NCBI RefSeq assembly: GCF_015864955.1
Contig: NZ_JADYWE010000001.1
Location: forward strand, 2,066,199 to 2,130,198
Origin: Salinibacterium sp. NK8237
Lineage (GTDB): Bacteria > Actinomycetota > Actinomycetes > Actinomycetales > Microbacteriaceae
DNA: 64,000 nucleotides
Direction: 5' to 3'
Position 1 is the stretch's first letter. Each line of letters opens with the position of its first letter. Under the pieces are notes generated by a model. The model was not told the DNA's origin. It saw nothing but the letters and a program-made list of their open reading frames with translations, and made no database searches. Position numbers and translations under genes: made by a program. Of this stretch, positions 33,403 to 42,843 are shown piece after piece.

Positions 33403-34347
33403 GTGATCGATCCCATCATCCTGTTCTTCCTGCTCGGAGCCGTCGCGGGCTTGTTAAGGTCGGAATTGCGTCTTCCGGCGGCAGTGTACGAGTTCGTCAG
33501 TATCGTGCTGCTGCTCTCCATCGGGCTCAAAGGCGGCGTCGAACTCGCCAAGCAGCCCTTCTCCACCCTGTTGCCGCACATGGGGGCAGTGATAGCCATG
33601 GGCTTCGTCCTCACGCTGCTCGCCTTCCCTGTCCTGCGCTATCTGGGACGCTTCACGCGCGCGGATGCCGCCTCTATCGCCGCCCATTACGGCTCCGTGA
33701 GCGTCGGCACGTTCGCGGTGGCGGTCGCCTATCTGGGCAGCAGGCAGATCCCCTTCGAAGAACACATGCCGCTGCTTCTGGTCATGCTGGAGGTGCCGGC
33801 CATCCTTGTGGGAATCGTGCTGGCGCGGGGCCTTTCGCGCGAGACGCGCTGGCGGTCGGTGGCCCACGAGGTGTTCCTGGGCAAGGGAATTGTTTTGCTG
33901 CTGGGTGGCCTGCTCATTGGCTGGGCAGCTGGGCCGGACGGGTTAAAGCCGATAGAGCCGTTCTTCTTCGATCTCTTCAAGGGATTCCTCGCCGTATTTC
34001 TGCTGGAGATGGGGTTGATCACCGCGAAGCAAATCGGCAGCCTTCGCCGCTACGGGCCATTTCTGGTCGCCTTCGGAATCGGGATGCCACTCTTCTCAGC
34101 GCTAGTGGGCACCTGGCTGGGCTGGGTTCTTGACCTCTCCGTCGGCGGAACGGCAATCCTGGCGACGCTGGCGGCGAGTGCCTCATACATCGCGGTGCCG
34201 GCGGCCATGCGCATTTCCGTGCCCGAGGCGAACCCCACGCTGTCGCTCGCCGCGGCGCTGGGAATAACCTTCCCCTTCAACGTCTTGCTCGGCATCCCGA
34301 TCTACCACGCACTTGCCGTGTGGGCACATACATTCGCGAGAGGATGA
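33403..34347 (+). CDS. sbtA: Sodium-dependent bicarbonate permease, SbtA family
   Basis: The protein has 314 residues and about ten membrane segments. It reads as the DUF897/SbtA family: DPIILFFLLGAVAGLLRSELR at the start, IGLKGGVELA, YGSVSVGTFAVAVA and SASYIAVPAAMRISVPEANP near the end. SbtA imports bicarbonate with sodium in cyanobacteria; in heterotrophs it may feed carboxylases. The GTG at 33403 is used. It is followed by a PII-like gene that in cyanobacteria (SbtB) regulates SbtA. Confidence 0.85.
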   Translation: MIDPIILFFLLGAVAGLLRSELRLPAAVYEFVSIVLLLSIGLKGGVELAKQPFSTLLPHMGAVIAMGFVLTLLAFPVLRYLGRFTRADAASIAAHYGSVSVGTFAVAVAYLGSRQIPFEEHMPLLLVMLEVPAILVGIVLARGLSRETRWRSVAHEVFLGKGIVLLLGGLLIGWAAGPDGLKPIEPFFFDLFKGFLAVFLLEMGLITAKQIGSLRRYGPFLVAFGIGMPLFSALVGTWLGWVLDLSVGGTAILATLAASASYIAVPAAMRISVPEANPTLSLAAALGITFPFNVLLGIPIYHALAVWAHTFARG

Positions 34348-34352
34348 GAGCC

Positions 34353-34655
34353 ATGCAGAGCTATCACCGCAGGTTGTTAACCGTCATCACTGAAGCCGCA
34401 CTCGAGAGCACCCTTGTTCGAGATCTCGACCAGCTGAACGCCCACGGTTACACCATTACAGATGCCCGCGGCAAAGGTAACCGCGGCGTTCGCGATGCTG
34501 GCTGGGAGGCCAGTAGCAACATCCGCATCGAGGTGGTGTGCGACGCGGAGACGGCCGAAGCAATCGCCGCGTACCTTCAGGAGCACTACTACGCCGACTA
34601 CGCCATGATCCTGTTCATGAGCGATATCGACGTGCTGCGACCCACGAAATTCTAA
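34353..34655 (+). CDS. PII-like protein, probable SbtB partner of SbtA
   Basis: The protein has 100 residues from ATG 34353, with GAGAGGA upstream. It starts 5 bp after the SbtA stop. The ferredoxin-like PII pattern is visible: KxLTVITE-type first strand (RLLTVITEAALE), GYTITDARGKGNRGVRD in the T-loop position and IRIEVVCDAETAEAIAAYL. The T-loop is short, as in SbtB-like PII proteins rather than GlnB. It probably binds adenylates and gates SbtA. Confidence 0.8.
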   Translation: MQSYHRRLLTVITEAALESTLVRDLDQLNAHGYTITDARGKGNRGVRDAGWEASSNIRIEVVCDAETAEAIAAYLQEHYYADYAMILFMSDIDVLRPTKF

Positions 34656-34767
34656 GCCGCCGCTCGAATCTTCGCGCAACGGCGCGATGTGCACTAGAAC
34701 AGAATCGGCACGCGCCGAGTTCCCATCCAGAGTTCCCAAAAACCTGGGCGCAACCTTAAGGGGAAGA

Positions 34768-35115
34768 ATGTTGAAGCGAGATGGAACCCGAGATGAGAAC
34801 GTAGACGATTCACGTGGCCATGTCATAGAGCACGCGATACTTCCGGTGAAGCCCGGCCTTGAGGCGGAGTTCGAAGCGGCTTTCGCCCAAGCGAAGAGCA
34901 TCATTGCGGCTATGCCGGGATTCCGCGGACTGACGCTCTCACGCGGGGTCGAGCATCCCGAAACGTATCTGCTGCTCGTGCGGTGGGACACCGTTGACGA
35001 CCACGAGATTGGATTTCGGGGTTCGCCCGAGTACCAGCAGTGGCGAGCGCTGTTGCACGAGTTTTACGAACCGTTCCCGGTCGTTGAGCACTTCGACGAG
35101 GTTGAGCGGGTCTAG
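34768..35115 (+). CDS. Antibiotic biosynthesis monooxygenase (ABM) domain protein
   Basis: The protein has 115 residues from ATG 34768, with GGGGAAG upstream. It has the ABM ferredoxin-like pattern: IEHAILPVKPG, FEAAFAQAKSIIAAMPGF and YLLLVRWDTVDDH. These small dimers act on quinone-like or heme substrates or have no known reaction. There is no obvious operon partner. Confidence 0.75.
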   Translation: MLKRDGTRDENVDDSRGHVIEHAILPVKPGLEAEFEAAFAQAKSIIAAMPGFRGLTLSRGVEHPETYLLLVRWDTVDDHEIGFRGSPEYQQWRALLHEFYEPFPVVEHFDEVERV

Positions 35116-35178
35116 ACGAATGGCTGAATGGCCCGAACCACTTTCGCTCTCGAGCCGTAAAGCGCGCAGGATAGGGGG

Positions 35179-35571
35179 ATGCTGCTTCCCGCGATCATCC
35201 TCATCACTCTTGCCCTTGTCTTGTACACAATTGGTGTGTGGAGCGAGCGCGTGCAGAAAGTGCTCAAGCCGTGGCACACAGTTTTCTTCGCGCTTGGGCT
35301 AGCTGCTGATGCGAGCGGCACATTTCTGATGAACCTGATCGCCAACGAAAATCGGGCCGCGGGCATCGAGCAGAGTTTTCTGAATCAGCTCATGGGCGTC
35401 ACGGGAGTGATCGCGATCGTGCTCATGGCCGTGCACCTCGCTTGGGCGATCGTGGTGCTGGTGCGCAATCGTGAAGCGGAGAAGCACCGATTCCACCGTT
35501 TTTCGGTCATCGTGTGGGTGATCTGGCTTGTTCCTTACATCGGTGGGGCGCTCGGTTCCAGCCTGGGCTAG
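35179..35571 (+). CDS. HsmA-family four-helix membrane protein
   Basis: The protein has 130 residues with four hydrophobic segments and the family blocks YTIGVWSERVQ, LKPWHTVFFALGLAADASGT and VHLAWAIVVLV. This family is annotated as HsmA (TIGR03987) and has no firm function. It ends 19 bp before the stop of the convergent hydrolase gene. Confidence 0.7.
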   Translation: MLLPAIILITLALVLYTIGVWSERVQKVLKPWHTVFFALGLAADASGTFLMNLIANENRAAGIEQSFLNQLMGVTGVIAIVLMAVHLAWAIVVLVRNREAEKHRFHRFSVIVWVIWLVPYIGGALGSSLG

Positions 35572-35590
35572 AACCGCTCTGCCAGTTCGA

Positions 35591-36406
35591 TCAACCGATT
35601 CGTTCGCGCAGGAACGCGACCACTCGGCTCCGGGCGTCCGCCGCCGAATTTGCGGGATCTTCACGCACTTCTTTCGTGAGCACGGAGTGCGCAGAGGCAT
35701 CGTAGCCATCGGGGTTTCCCGGCGACGAATCAAGCTGAATAATCTCGAAGGCATCCCCGAGACGTTTCTTGATCGTGTCGAAGCGGGCACGCGGCACCAG
35801 AGCGTCTTCGCTGAAACGCAAGCCGAGGGCGCACACTTCTCCCGCGTTGGCTCGTGCGGCGATGCGGTCGAACTCCTCGGCAGAGACTCCGGGATCGAGC
35901 TGGCGTGCGCGCCCGACCGGGAAGGGCACGGCGGGTTGACTCAAGACCGATGCCGCAACGGAGTCGTCAATCGCTGCCGCTAGCGCGAAGCCGCCCGTAA
36001 AGCATTGGCCGATCATCCCGACCCCTCGTCCTGGAGTTCGCGCGGCGAGATCGCATGCGACGGCCCTGAGGTAGTCGGTGATTGGCCGGGCGGAGTTCAT
36101 GGCGAAGGCACGAAACTCGGATGACACGCAGAGTCGAAGCACGACGCCCATTTGGTAACTGCCCGAGTTGGAGCGCCCGGGAGTTCCGAACGGTGACGGC
36201 ACGACGACAGTGAAGCCTGCACCAACGAGGTGTTCTGCGAGGCCGAGCACCTCGGGGGTGATCCCGGGAATCTCTGGGATCAGCACAACCCCTGGCCCTG
36301 AACCCTTTTCGAAACAGTCGAAGGTCATACCGGCGGCAGTGAACGGGGTGCGGATCCATCCGTTCAGGGTGCCGACCGGGGCGGAGGGAACGCTAACGGC
36401 TGTCAT
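35591..36406 (-). CDS. Dienelactone hydrolase family protein
   Basis: The protein has 271 residues from ATG 36406. The alpha/beta-hydrolase core shows GVVLIPEIPGI, the nucleophile elbow GMIGQCFTGGFA (cysteine, as in dienelactone hydrolases) and a late His in DASAHSVL. It is the last gene of the sulfoquinovose-type operon by position (37 bp after the exporter). The link could be incidental. Confidence 0.8.
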   Translation of the reverse strand: MTAVSVPSAPVGTLNGWIRTPFTAAGMTFDCFEKGSGPGVVLIPEIPGITPEVLGLAEHLVGAGFTVVVPSPFGTPGRSNSGSYQMGVVLRLCVSSEFRAFAMNSARPITDYLRAVACDLAARTPGRGVGMIGQCFTGGFALAAAIDDSVAASVLSQPAVPFPVGRARQLDPGVSAEEFDRIAARANAGEVCALGLRFSEDALVPRARFDTIKKRLGDAFEIIQLDSSPGNPDGYDASAHSVLTKEVREDPANSAADARSRVVAFLRERIG

Positions 36407-36443
36407 GGCTCCATCATGCCGCACCGAGCCGCATCCGGGGCCT

Positions 36444-37169
36444 CTAGCTGGCGTCGACGATCCCGCGCACAATCACCGCAATCCCGCCGAGGGAGGCGAG
36501 AACCAGGCTGAAGATTCTGGCTGCGCGTGTGGGCACCCACCGGGTCAGCAGTTGACCACCTAGTAGGCCCGCGACGAGGGCCGTGATGGCGGCGATCCAG
36601 TCAACGGACGACAGCGTGGGCGCAGTGCCCCGCGCGATCAGAGACAGCGAGCCGAGGGTGGCGAAGTAGAACTGAACACTGATGGCGAAGCGGCGGTGCT
36701 CCCATTCGGATGCGACGGCATACGCCGTGATTGCGGGCCCACCGACTCCGGCGATGACGTTCATGAATCCTGAGAGGGCCCCGGCGACCACTTGCCCTGG
36801 CCACGCACTCACGTGCGGCACTCGCTTGGCCAGCACGCTCAATGCGAGTGCGAGAATCACCAGTGACCCTGCCCCAATCTCGAGAACGTGCGCTGGCAGA
36901 GCGCGCGCCAAGAGGGCCCCGGGGATGACCGCGATCGCAGCGGCGCCAAGAATGGGCAGCACGCGGCGATACTCAATTTCTCGTACGTGGAATACGAAGA
37001 CACTGAGCGCGGTCGCCACCCCAAAGATATTTGTCAGTACTACTCCCTGAACGGGGCCCAGAGCGAGAAGAAGCAGTGGGGATGCTACGAGAGCGAACCC
37101 CACGCCGGTGAGACGTTGGGTGAGCGCTCCGACCAGTACCGCGAGGGCAATCGTCAGAGCGCTCATCAT
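36444..37169 (-). CDS. TauE/SafE-family anion exporter, probable sulfolactate exporter
   Basis: The protein has 241 residues with about seven membrane segments. It has the TauE/SafE pattern: an opening ALTIALAVLVGALTQRLTG and the repeated glycine-rich GFMNVIAGVGGPA in the second half. Members export sulfite, sulfoacetate or sulfolactate. It starts 12 bp after the aldehyde dehydrogenase stop, in the kinase-aldolase-dehydrogenase operon. Export of a C3-sulfonate end product is the simplest role. Confidence 0.8.
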   Translation of the reverse strand: MMSALTIALAVLVGALTQRLTGVGFALVASPLLLLALGPVQGVVLTNIFGVATALSVFVFHVREIEYRRVLPILGAAAIAVIPGALLARALPAHVLEIGAGSLVILALALSVLAKRVPHVSAWPGQVVAGALSGFMNVIAGVGGPAITAYAVASEWEHRRFAISVQFYFATLGSLSLIARGTAPTLSSVDWIAAITALVAGLLGGQLLTRWVPTRAARIFSLVLASLGGIAVIVRGIVDAS

Positions 37170-37181
37170 CGCGCCACGTCG

Positions 37182-38621
37182 TTACAGAGTGATCGACGCA
37201 TACGTAGTTTCGGTGAACTCTTCGATGCCTGCGTGGGATCCCTCGCGACCGAGGCCCGATTGCTTGACGCCGCCCATAGGGGCGAACACCACGGAGGGCA
37301 GTGCTTCATTGAGGCCGATGATTCCGACATCCAGTCGTTCTGCCAGCGTCAAGCAGGTCGTGAGCCCCGCCGAGTAGACGTAGCCAGCGAGGCCCATCTC
37401 GGTGGCGTTGGCGCGTTCGACGACATCATCCACCGAGTCGAAACGGAAGATCGCGGCCGCAGGGCCGAAGATTTCGCTCGTCGCCATGAGAGCGTCGTCT
37501 GGCACGTCGACGAGCAGCGTAGGGGCAACCCACGACCCTGCTTCGGGCAGATCTCGGCTCGCTGTGACGACTTTGCCACCACGCGACACAGCGTCAGCGA
37601 TGAGACTCTCAACGGCAACCTTGCGGTCGTTGTCGATGACAGGGCCGAGGTCGGCGACGTCATCACCGGTCGTTGCTCCGACGCTGAGCGCATCAACAGC
37701 AGCCACAAACTTCGCGACGAATTCCTCGTAGACCGCGGAATGAACGAAGAACCGATTCGCGGCCACACACGATTGGCCAGTGTTGCGAAAGCGCCCCAAC
37801 ATGGCGCCAGAAACAGCTTTGTCGATGTCGGCGTCATCCATCACGATGAAGGCTGCGTCACCGCCCAGCTCCAGCAGTGGGCGAACAATGCGCTGGCTCG
37901 CCTGCGCCATAACACTGCGCCCCACTTCTGTCGATCCCGTGAAACTGACAGCGCGCACGTGCGGGTGATCCAAGATGGCGGATGTCGTGACACGAGCAGG
38001 GCCGTGAACGAGGTTGACTACGCCGTCGGGCACTCCGGCATCCGTAATGCAACGAATGAGTTCGGTCACGGCCAGCGGAGCTTTCTCAGAGACGCGCACC
38101 ACCACAGTGCAGCCAGCGGCCAGTGCCGGAGCGAGCTTTCGTGCCTGGATCGAGCACGGAAAGTTCCACGGCGACAGGGAGGCGACGACACCGACCGGTC
38201 GGCGAAGAACAAGGTGACGTCGGTGGGACAACTCGTGGGCGGGGTACTCACCGCTCAGTCGTCGAGCTTCTTCGCCGAACCACTGGAAGTATTCGGCCGA
38301 GAAAGCGATTTCGCCGGCTGCTTCGGGCAGACGCTTTCCTGCCTCGCGGGCAAGTAGCAACGCCAGTTCGTCTGCTCGTTCCCGGATGAGTCCAGCGGCC
38401 CGCAGCAAAATCTCGCCTCGAGCGCGCGCGGGTGTCGCTGCCCACGAGGGGAAGGCGGCATGGGCGGCGTCGGCGGCGGCGATCGCGTCGCCCACGGCAG
38501 CGTCAGGCTCCGGGTAATCGACGCTCCCCACGAGCTCGCCGTTGGAGGGATCGAAGATCTCTTTTCTGGCGTCGCGAGTCTGCCAGTTTCCGTTGATGAG
38601 AGTGGTTGGATTCACGGCCAT
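37182..38621 (-). CDS. NAD(P)-dependent aldehyde dehydrogenase, candidate sulfolactaldehyde dehydrogenase
   Basis: The protein has 479 residues and belongs to the succinate-semialdehyde dehydrogenase group. The oxyanion Asn lies in SPWNFP, the catalytic Cys in NTGQSCVAANRF and the Glu in LELGGD. It lies 40 bp after the aldolase gene and before the exporter. In known sulfoglycolysis, SSADH-like enzymes oxidise 3-sulfolactaldehyde to sulfolactate. I prefer that role over GABA metabolism because no GABA aminotransferase is near. Confidence 0.8.
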   Translation of the reverse strand: MAVNPTTLINGNWQTRDARKEIFDPSNGELVGSVDYPEPDAAVGDAIAAADAAHAAFPSWAATPARARGEILLRAAGLIRERADELALLLAREAGKRLPEAAGEIAFSAEYFQWFGEEARRLSGEYPAHELSHRRHLVLRRPVGVVASLSPWNFPCSIQARKLAPALAAGCTVVVRVSEKAPLAVTELIRCITDAGVPDGVVNLVHGPARVTTSAILDHPHVRAVSFTGSTEVGRSVMAQASQRIVRPLLELGGDAAFIVMDDADIDKAVSGAMLGRFRNTGQSCVAANRFFVHSAVYEEFVAKFVAAVDALSVGATTGDDVADLGPVIDNDRKVAVESLIADAVSRGGKVVTASRDLPEAGSWVAPTLLVDVPDDALMATSEIFGPAAAIFRFDSVDDVVERANATEMGLAGYVYSAGLTTCLTLAERLDVGIIGLNEALPSVVFAPMGGVKQSGLGREGSHAGIEEFTETTYASITL

Positions 38622-38661
38622 GGCTTGTCTCCTTCAGTAATGGTTCGAGGTGGCGCGAGCG

Positions 38662-39585
38662 TTAGCGGTTTCCGACGACGCGGTCCACGATCTCGACTAG
38701 CCGCTGCAGTCGCGGCACCGCGTCGGCCTCGAGCGAAGCCACGACGTCGGGAGCATCGACGCAGGCGCGCCACACGGCACGACCGGCGAGGAAGCCTGAT
38801 GCGCCGCCCTTACAGGCAATCTCCACTGCACGCGGAAAGTCATCTGCCGCAACGCCGCTCGAGAGTACGACCCAGGGGGAGGCGATTGCGTTTCCGAGCC
38901 GGACGCACTCGTCGAGCAGTTCAGCATCGGTCCCGAGGCCCTTCAACGGAACCTCGGCCTTATAGAGGTCCGCTCCCAGGCTGCCCAGTTCGTGGGCGGC
39001 AGCGTGCACGCCGGCGTTCCAATCCCATTCGCCTCCGTGACGAGGAGCCTTGCAGACCGGTTCGATGATGCTGATGAGGTTCGCGGCTGTGCAGCGGCCG
39101 ATGAAGTCGACGACCATGTCGACGCGCTCCTGCGCCGATTCATCTTCGCGATAGATCACGAGCAACTTGGCAGCGACAGCGCCTTGAGCCTTCGCGGCGA
39201 CAAAGTCGACGCTCTCATCAATGATCTGAGCGGTAACGACTTCACCATTGCCGGGCACGAACTGGTCGGCGGCGATGATGGGCGCGCAGCCAGCCGCGAC
39301 GACGCCCTGCTCCATTGCGGCATCCCACACGAACTGACGATCCATCAATACTGCGGATGCGTAGGGGCTAAGAATCTTTGTGGCTTTGAGCTTGAAGTCG
39401 GTGAGGGTGCTGTCGGGCACGGCTGCGAGCACCTCTGCGGGCACTGACCCGTCGGAGTTGGCGGCCACGTCACCAGCAAACATGAGGCGCAGAGCTTCGC
39501 GTTGGTCGACGGCGAGCATCGCAAAGGCGCCTGACTCGCGTCGCAGCGGTTGCGTGGGGTCGGTCGGTGAAGTGGAGCTCGTCAT
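38662..39585 (-). CDS. Class I aldolase, candidate 6-deoxy-6-sulfofructose-1-phosphate aldolase (YihT-like)
   Basis: The protein has 307 residues. It matches the LacD/YihT class: AFAMLAVDQREALR at the start, KLLVIYRED, SIIEPVCK and a Schiff-base lysine candidate Lys209 in DLYKAEVP. Tagatose-1,6-bisphosphate aldolases are the nearest alternative. It overlaps the kinase gene by 4 bp and sits beside a YihS-like isomerase locus. This favours cleavage of sulfofructose-1-phosphate to DHAP and sulfolactaldehyde. Confidence 0.85.
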   Translation of the reverse strand: MTSSTSPTDPTQPLRRESGAFAMLAVDQREALRLMFAGDVAANSDGSVPAEVLAAVPDSTLTDFKLKATKILSPYASAVLMDRQFVWDAAMEQGVVAAGCAPIIAADQFVPGNGEVVTAQIIDESVDFVAAKAQGAVAAKLLVIYREDESAQERVDMVVDFIGRCTAANLISIIEPVCKAPRHGGEWDWNAGVHAAAHELGSLGADLYKAEVPLKGLGTDAELLDECVRLGNAIASPWVVLSSGVAADDFPRAVEIACKGGASGFLAGRAVWRACVDAPDVVASLEADAVPRLQRLVEIVDRVVGNR

Positions 39586-40493
39586 TTCTGTGCCTTTCGA
39601 AGGAAAGCGATGGTTTCGTTGTGGTTAGGGATGGCCGAGCGCCCGTCGACGCCACGGCAGGACAGCGCGGCGACGGCATTCGCGTAAATCAGAGCGTCAG
39701 CCATGGGAGTGCCTTGCGTAATCGCCGCGGTCAAGGCGCCGTGGAAGACGTCGCCGGCACCGAGGGTGCTTCCGAAGTCGTCGACCGCGAAGCCAGGAGC
39801 AGAGTAGAAATTGTCAGCAGAATCACGCCCGATGCAGCCCTCTGAGCCGAGCGTTGCGACAACGCTGAGGCTGGGAGTGCCGCGCAGAATCTCCTCGTGG
39901 GAGCCGTTGCCATAAAGCTCGATGAGCTTCTCCAGCGGTGGAACATAGAGGTCGACATCTTCTACTGTGCACAAGCGTGCGGCAGCGCCCACGAGCGGGT
40001 TGCCCGCGTCGACGCTGATCCGCGGATGCTGCTCGCGGGGAACGTGCGCCAAAGCTTCAGCGACGGCTGGCCAGCCGAGGTGATCCACGTGGACCCACTC
40101 GGCGGCCAGGAGGCGCTCGCGGTTTTCTGCGCTGAGATGCAGGGGTGCGACTTCGCGGGTCGCAATGCTGCGGGTCGCATCCGCATCGCTGCAGATGATG
40201 ACGCTCGCTTGAGAGGCGCGGTCAGTTTCTACTTGTAAGAGTTCGGCGGAGATGCCTTCTTCTTCGAGTCCCGAGCGGATGTAGTCGCCAACTTGGTCGG
40301 GACCGATGGCGGCGATCAGCTCAACGTCGAGCCCGAGGCGCTTCGCGGCAACGGCAGCGGTAGCGGCGGGGCCCCCGCCGGCGTAACGGATGGTGCTGGC
40401 GATGACGCGCTCGTCGGAGGCAGGCGTGCGGTCGACAACGGCGATCGCGTCGTAGGTTGCAGCGCCTACAAAAAGAACGGGCAGGGGCATCAT
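39582..40493 (-). CDS. PfkB-family sugar kinase, candidate sulfofructose kinase (YihV-like)
   Basis: The protein has 303 residues. The PfkB fold begins LFVGAATYDAIAVVD, with the YAGGGPAATAAVAAKRLG substrate loop and the catalytic motif GSTLGAGDVFHG (Asp248). The ATG at 40493 is followed by a second ATG, and AAAGG stands just upstream of both. It is the first gene of the operon and diverges from a DeoR regulator. Kinase-aldolase coupling next to an SQ isomerase points to 6-deoxy-6-sulfofructose as substrate. Confidence 0.85.
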   Translation of the reverse strand: MMPLPVLFVGAATYDAIAVVDRTPASDERVIASTIRYAGGGPAATAAVAAKRLGLDVELIAAIGPDQVGDYIRSGLEEEGISAELLQVETDRASQASVIICSDADATRSIATREVAPLHLSAENRERLLAAEWVHVDHLGWPAVAEALAHVPREQHPRISVDAGNPLVGAAARLCTVEDVDLYVPPLEKLIELYGNGSHEEILRGTPSLSVVATLGSEGCIGRDSADNFYSAPGFAVDDFGSTLGAGDVFHGALTAAITQGTPMADALIYANAVAALSCRGVDGRSAIPNHNETIAFLRKAQK

Positions 40494-40540
40494 TACCTTT
40501 CAGCTCGAGATGGAGAATGTGTGAATATTACCATCTATTG

Positions 40541-40554
40541 TTGTTTTAAGAACA
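40541..40554. promoter_or_regulatory. Candidate DeoR operator in the kinase/regulator divergent promoter
   Basis: TTGTTTTAAGAACA has dyad character (TGTT/AACA) and matches a similar element before the Gfo/Idh/MocA gene (TTTGTTCAAGAAC at 46114-46126) in 10 of 13 positions. It lies between the divergent starts 40493 and 40616. Confidence 0.45.
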
Positions 40555-40615
40555 CAGGATGTTCCAAGTTCCGGGACTTTCTCTGGTTAACTTGTGGAGA
40601 GGTAGGGGGAGATCA

Positions 40616-41410
40616 ATGACGCAACGCGATGACACTGCAGTGGCAGAGCCTGCCGCGCCGCGCAATGAACGAATCGTGGCGATGCTTCAGACACGCGGAT
40701 TCGTCTCTGTGCGTGATCTTGCGGCGCACCTCGAGGTATCAGAGATGACAGTGCGTCGAGACTTGCGCGCCCTCGCGAAGCAAGACATGATTCGGCTCGT
40801 GCACGGGGGAGCGGCGCTCACCCACGGCACACTCCGCACTCCAGACTTCGTCAACCGGGCAGGAACAGAAGGCTCGGCCAAGCGTGCAATCGCCGAGACA
40901 GCTCGCCGATACGTGCGTGACGGCGACACCGTTGCGATCGACTCAGGAACAACCACATTCGTGTTGGCTGAGCGACTCCACGACGCTTCGCCACGCTCGA
41001 TCGTGACCAACTCAATCCCGGTCGTGCAGCTATATCTCGGGCGACCGCAGCAGAGCGTCGTAGTACTAGGCGGCGATGTGATCCCCGAGAGCCAAGCGAT
41101 GGTCGGCTCACTCGCAGTGTCCGGTGCCGAGCAACTGCGGGCAACAACGTTCTTCCTCGGTGCCGCAGCGGCAGACGCTCGCGGGCTATATGTCGAGACT
41201 GACTCTGAACGACCGACCAAACGGGCGCTCATGGATTCAGCCGACACCGTGATCCTCTTGTGCGACGCCAGCAAATTCGCGATGTCATCTCCCATCAGGC
41301 TCGCTACGTACGACGATGTGGATGTCATCATCACCGACGCAGAGCCGCCGGCAGACGTGAGGCGTGCGGCCGAGGCATCGCACACTGAGATTGTTATCGC
41401 CTCGTCCTGA
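40616..41410 (+). CDS. DeoR-family regulator of the sulfosugar operon
   Basis: The protein has 264 residues from ATG 40616, with GGGGGAG upstream. The HTH_DeoR helix-turn-helix includes VSVRDLAAHLEVSEMTVRRDL. The sugar-phosphate sensor domain (DeoRC) carries the usual DSGTTT and VTNSIPV motifs, with CDASKF near the end. It diverges from the kinase-aldolase operon, so local autoregulation is likely. E. coli controls its SQ operon with a DeoR-type repressor (CsqR/YihW), which supports the assignment. Confidence 0.9.
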   Translation: MTQRDDTAVAEPAAPRNERIVAMLQTRGFVSVRDLAAHLEVSEMTVRRDLRALAKQDMIRLVHGGAALTHGTLRTPDFVNRAGTEGSAKRAIAETARRYVRDGDTVAIDSGTTTFVLAERLHDASPRSIVTNSIPVVQLYLGRPQQSVVVLGGDVIPESQAMVGSLAVSGAEQLRATTFFLGAAAADARGLYVETDSERPTKRALMDSADTVILLCDASKFAMSSPIRLATYDDVDVIITDAEPPADVRRAAEASHTEIVIASS

Positions 41411-41473
41411 GCAATCACGACACTCGCCCGACCGGCAGTCGTGGCCGTTGCCACGACTGCGCAGCGGGAGCTC

Positions 41474-42718
41474 TCAGGCATCGAGGAGGCCACGGCTTAA
41501 CGCCGGCGCCATCCCCGGAGTGAGGGGAAGGCGAGGCACCACCAAACAGTGAAGCAAGTGGTAAATGTCTTGCTTGCCGCTCCACACCAAGCTCGTGACG
41601 ACGTTGTTCTCGTCGAGTTCTTGCCACCACGAACCAGTCTCGTAGTCGATCAGATAGTCGCGGCAATAGTCCCAGAACTCGTTGTAGATATCGGAGTAGC
41701 GCTTCTCTCCGGTGGCGCGGAACAGCGCATAGGCGCCTCCGATGGCTTCAACGACTACCCAGCGAACCCGCGAGCGAATGACCGGAGCACCAGTCCAGTC
41801 GACCGAGTAGAGGAACCCGGGTGCGCCATCCGTTGACCACGCATCGTTCACGGCAGCATCGAACATGCCGACAGCATCCTCGACGAGCCACTCTGGAGTG
41901 GGGCGGCCCATGGTCTCCAAGCTCGCGCGCAGCTGCAACAGTAGGCGCGACCACTCAACCCAGTGCCCAGGAGTGCCGCCAAACGCGCGGAAACGATCGC
42001 CTGGCTCATCGCGGTTGTACTCGGGCAGGGGAACCCAATTGCTGTCGAAGTGCTCGTTGACCCGGTAGTTATTGTTCTTGGCGATGTCATGGATGACGAA
42101 GGATGCGATGGAGAGCGCGCGGTCAATCCAGACGCTGTCGCCTGTCACATCGTGGAGCACGAGGAATGCCTCGACACTGTGCATGTTCATGTTGCCGCCG
42201 CGGTAGTCCTCACACACGGTGAAGCCTTCATCCCAGTTATCGCGGCAGCGTCCCTCGTCATCAGACCAGAAGCGCTTCTCGATGATCTCGATGGCGAGCG
42301 CCAAGAGTTCATCAGCACCCGGGATGCCCGCGGCAGCGGCAGATGCTGCGCCGAGGGCAACGAACGCGTGGGCATACGCTTCCTTGCGGCGATCAATCAC
42401 GTCATCGCCGGAGTTCGCCACGACTGCAAACCAGCCGCCGTTGCGGGTATCGCGGGCAACGCCGGTGAGGAGTTGATGCACACCGTGCGCGGCGAGGGTG
42501 CGCGCTCCGGGGCGTCCCATGAGCGACGCGACTGAATACACATGAACCATGCGGGCGGTGATCCACAGGTGGGTTCCGTTTTCGTCAATCGTCTCGCCCT
42601 GGGGCCCAAGCCAGCCGAACCCATTGGGTTTCTTTGCTTGGCGTCCGAACTCAAGAATGCGATCAAGTTCGACCTCGAGCCAACGATTGTGGGCTGGGGT
42701 TCCTATCCACTGCGACAT
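41474..42718 (-). CDS. Sulfoquinovose isomerase, YihS-like (AGE family)
   Basis: The protein has 414 residues from ATG 42718 (AAGGAA upstream). It aligns along its whole length with what I recall of E. coli YihS (413 residues): [42 protein letters not shown] and [13 protein letters not shown]. The catalytic histidines fall at His180, His252 and His387, each four residues after YihS His176, His248 and His383. YihS converts sulfoquinovose to sulfofructose. It is the last gene of the transporter operon, 125 bp after the permease. Confidence 0.92.
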   Translation of the reverse strand: MSQWIGTPAHNRWLEVELDRILEFGRQAKKPNGFGWLGPQGETIDENGTHLWITARMVHVYSVASLMGRPGARTLAAHGVHQLLTGVARDTRNGGWFAVVANSGDDVIDRRKEAYAHAFVALGAASAAAAGIPGADELLALAIEIIEKRFWSDDEGRCRDNWDEGFTVCEDYRGGNMNMHSVEAFLVLHDVTGDSVWIDRALSIASFVIHDIAKNNNYRVNEHFDSNWVPLPEYNRDEPGDRFRAFGGTPGHWVEWSRLLLQLRASLETMGRPTPEWLVEDAVGMFDAAVNDAWSTDGAPGFLYSVDWTGAPVIRSRVRWVVVEAIGGAYALFRATGEKRYSDIYNEFWDYCRDYLIDYETGSWWQELDENNVVTSLVWSGKQDIYHLLHCLVVPRLPLTPGMAPALSRGLLDA

Positions 42719-42843
42719 CGTCAGTGTTCCTTTCATCTCTGCGTGATTCCCAGCCAAGGTAGTGGCTCGAATTGCACCAGAGGGTGGGTTGAGTGAGTCA
42801 AAATAGGCGCGGATGCCGAAGCGTGCGCCGTCGGTCAGTGCGG

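Noticed and set aside
33282-34133. A 283-codon open frame overlapping the SbtA gene on the same strand
   Set aside because: Its arginine- and glycine-rich translation is typical of an out-of-frame read of GC-rich DNA. SbtA in the other frame has coherent membrane segments and family motifs.
36888-38357. A 489-codon plus-strand frame opposite the aldehyde dehydrogenase
   Set aside because: The antisense gene has all catalytic motifs, while this frame has no domain and a shadow-like composition.
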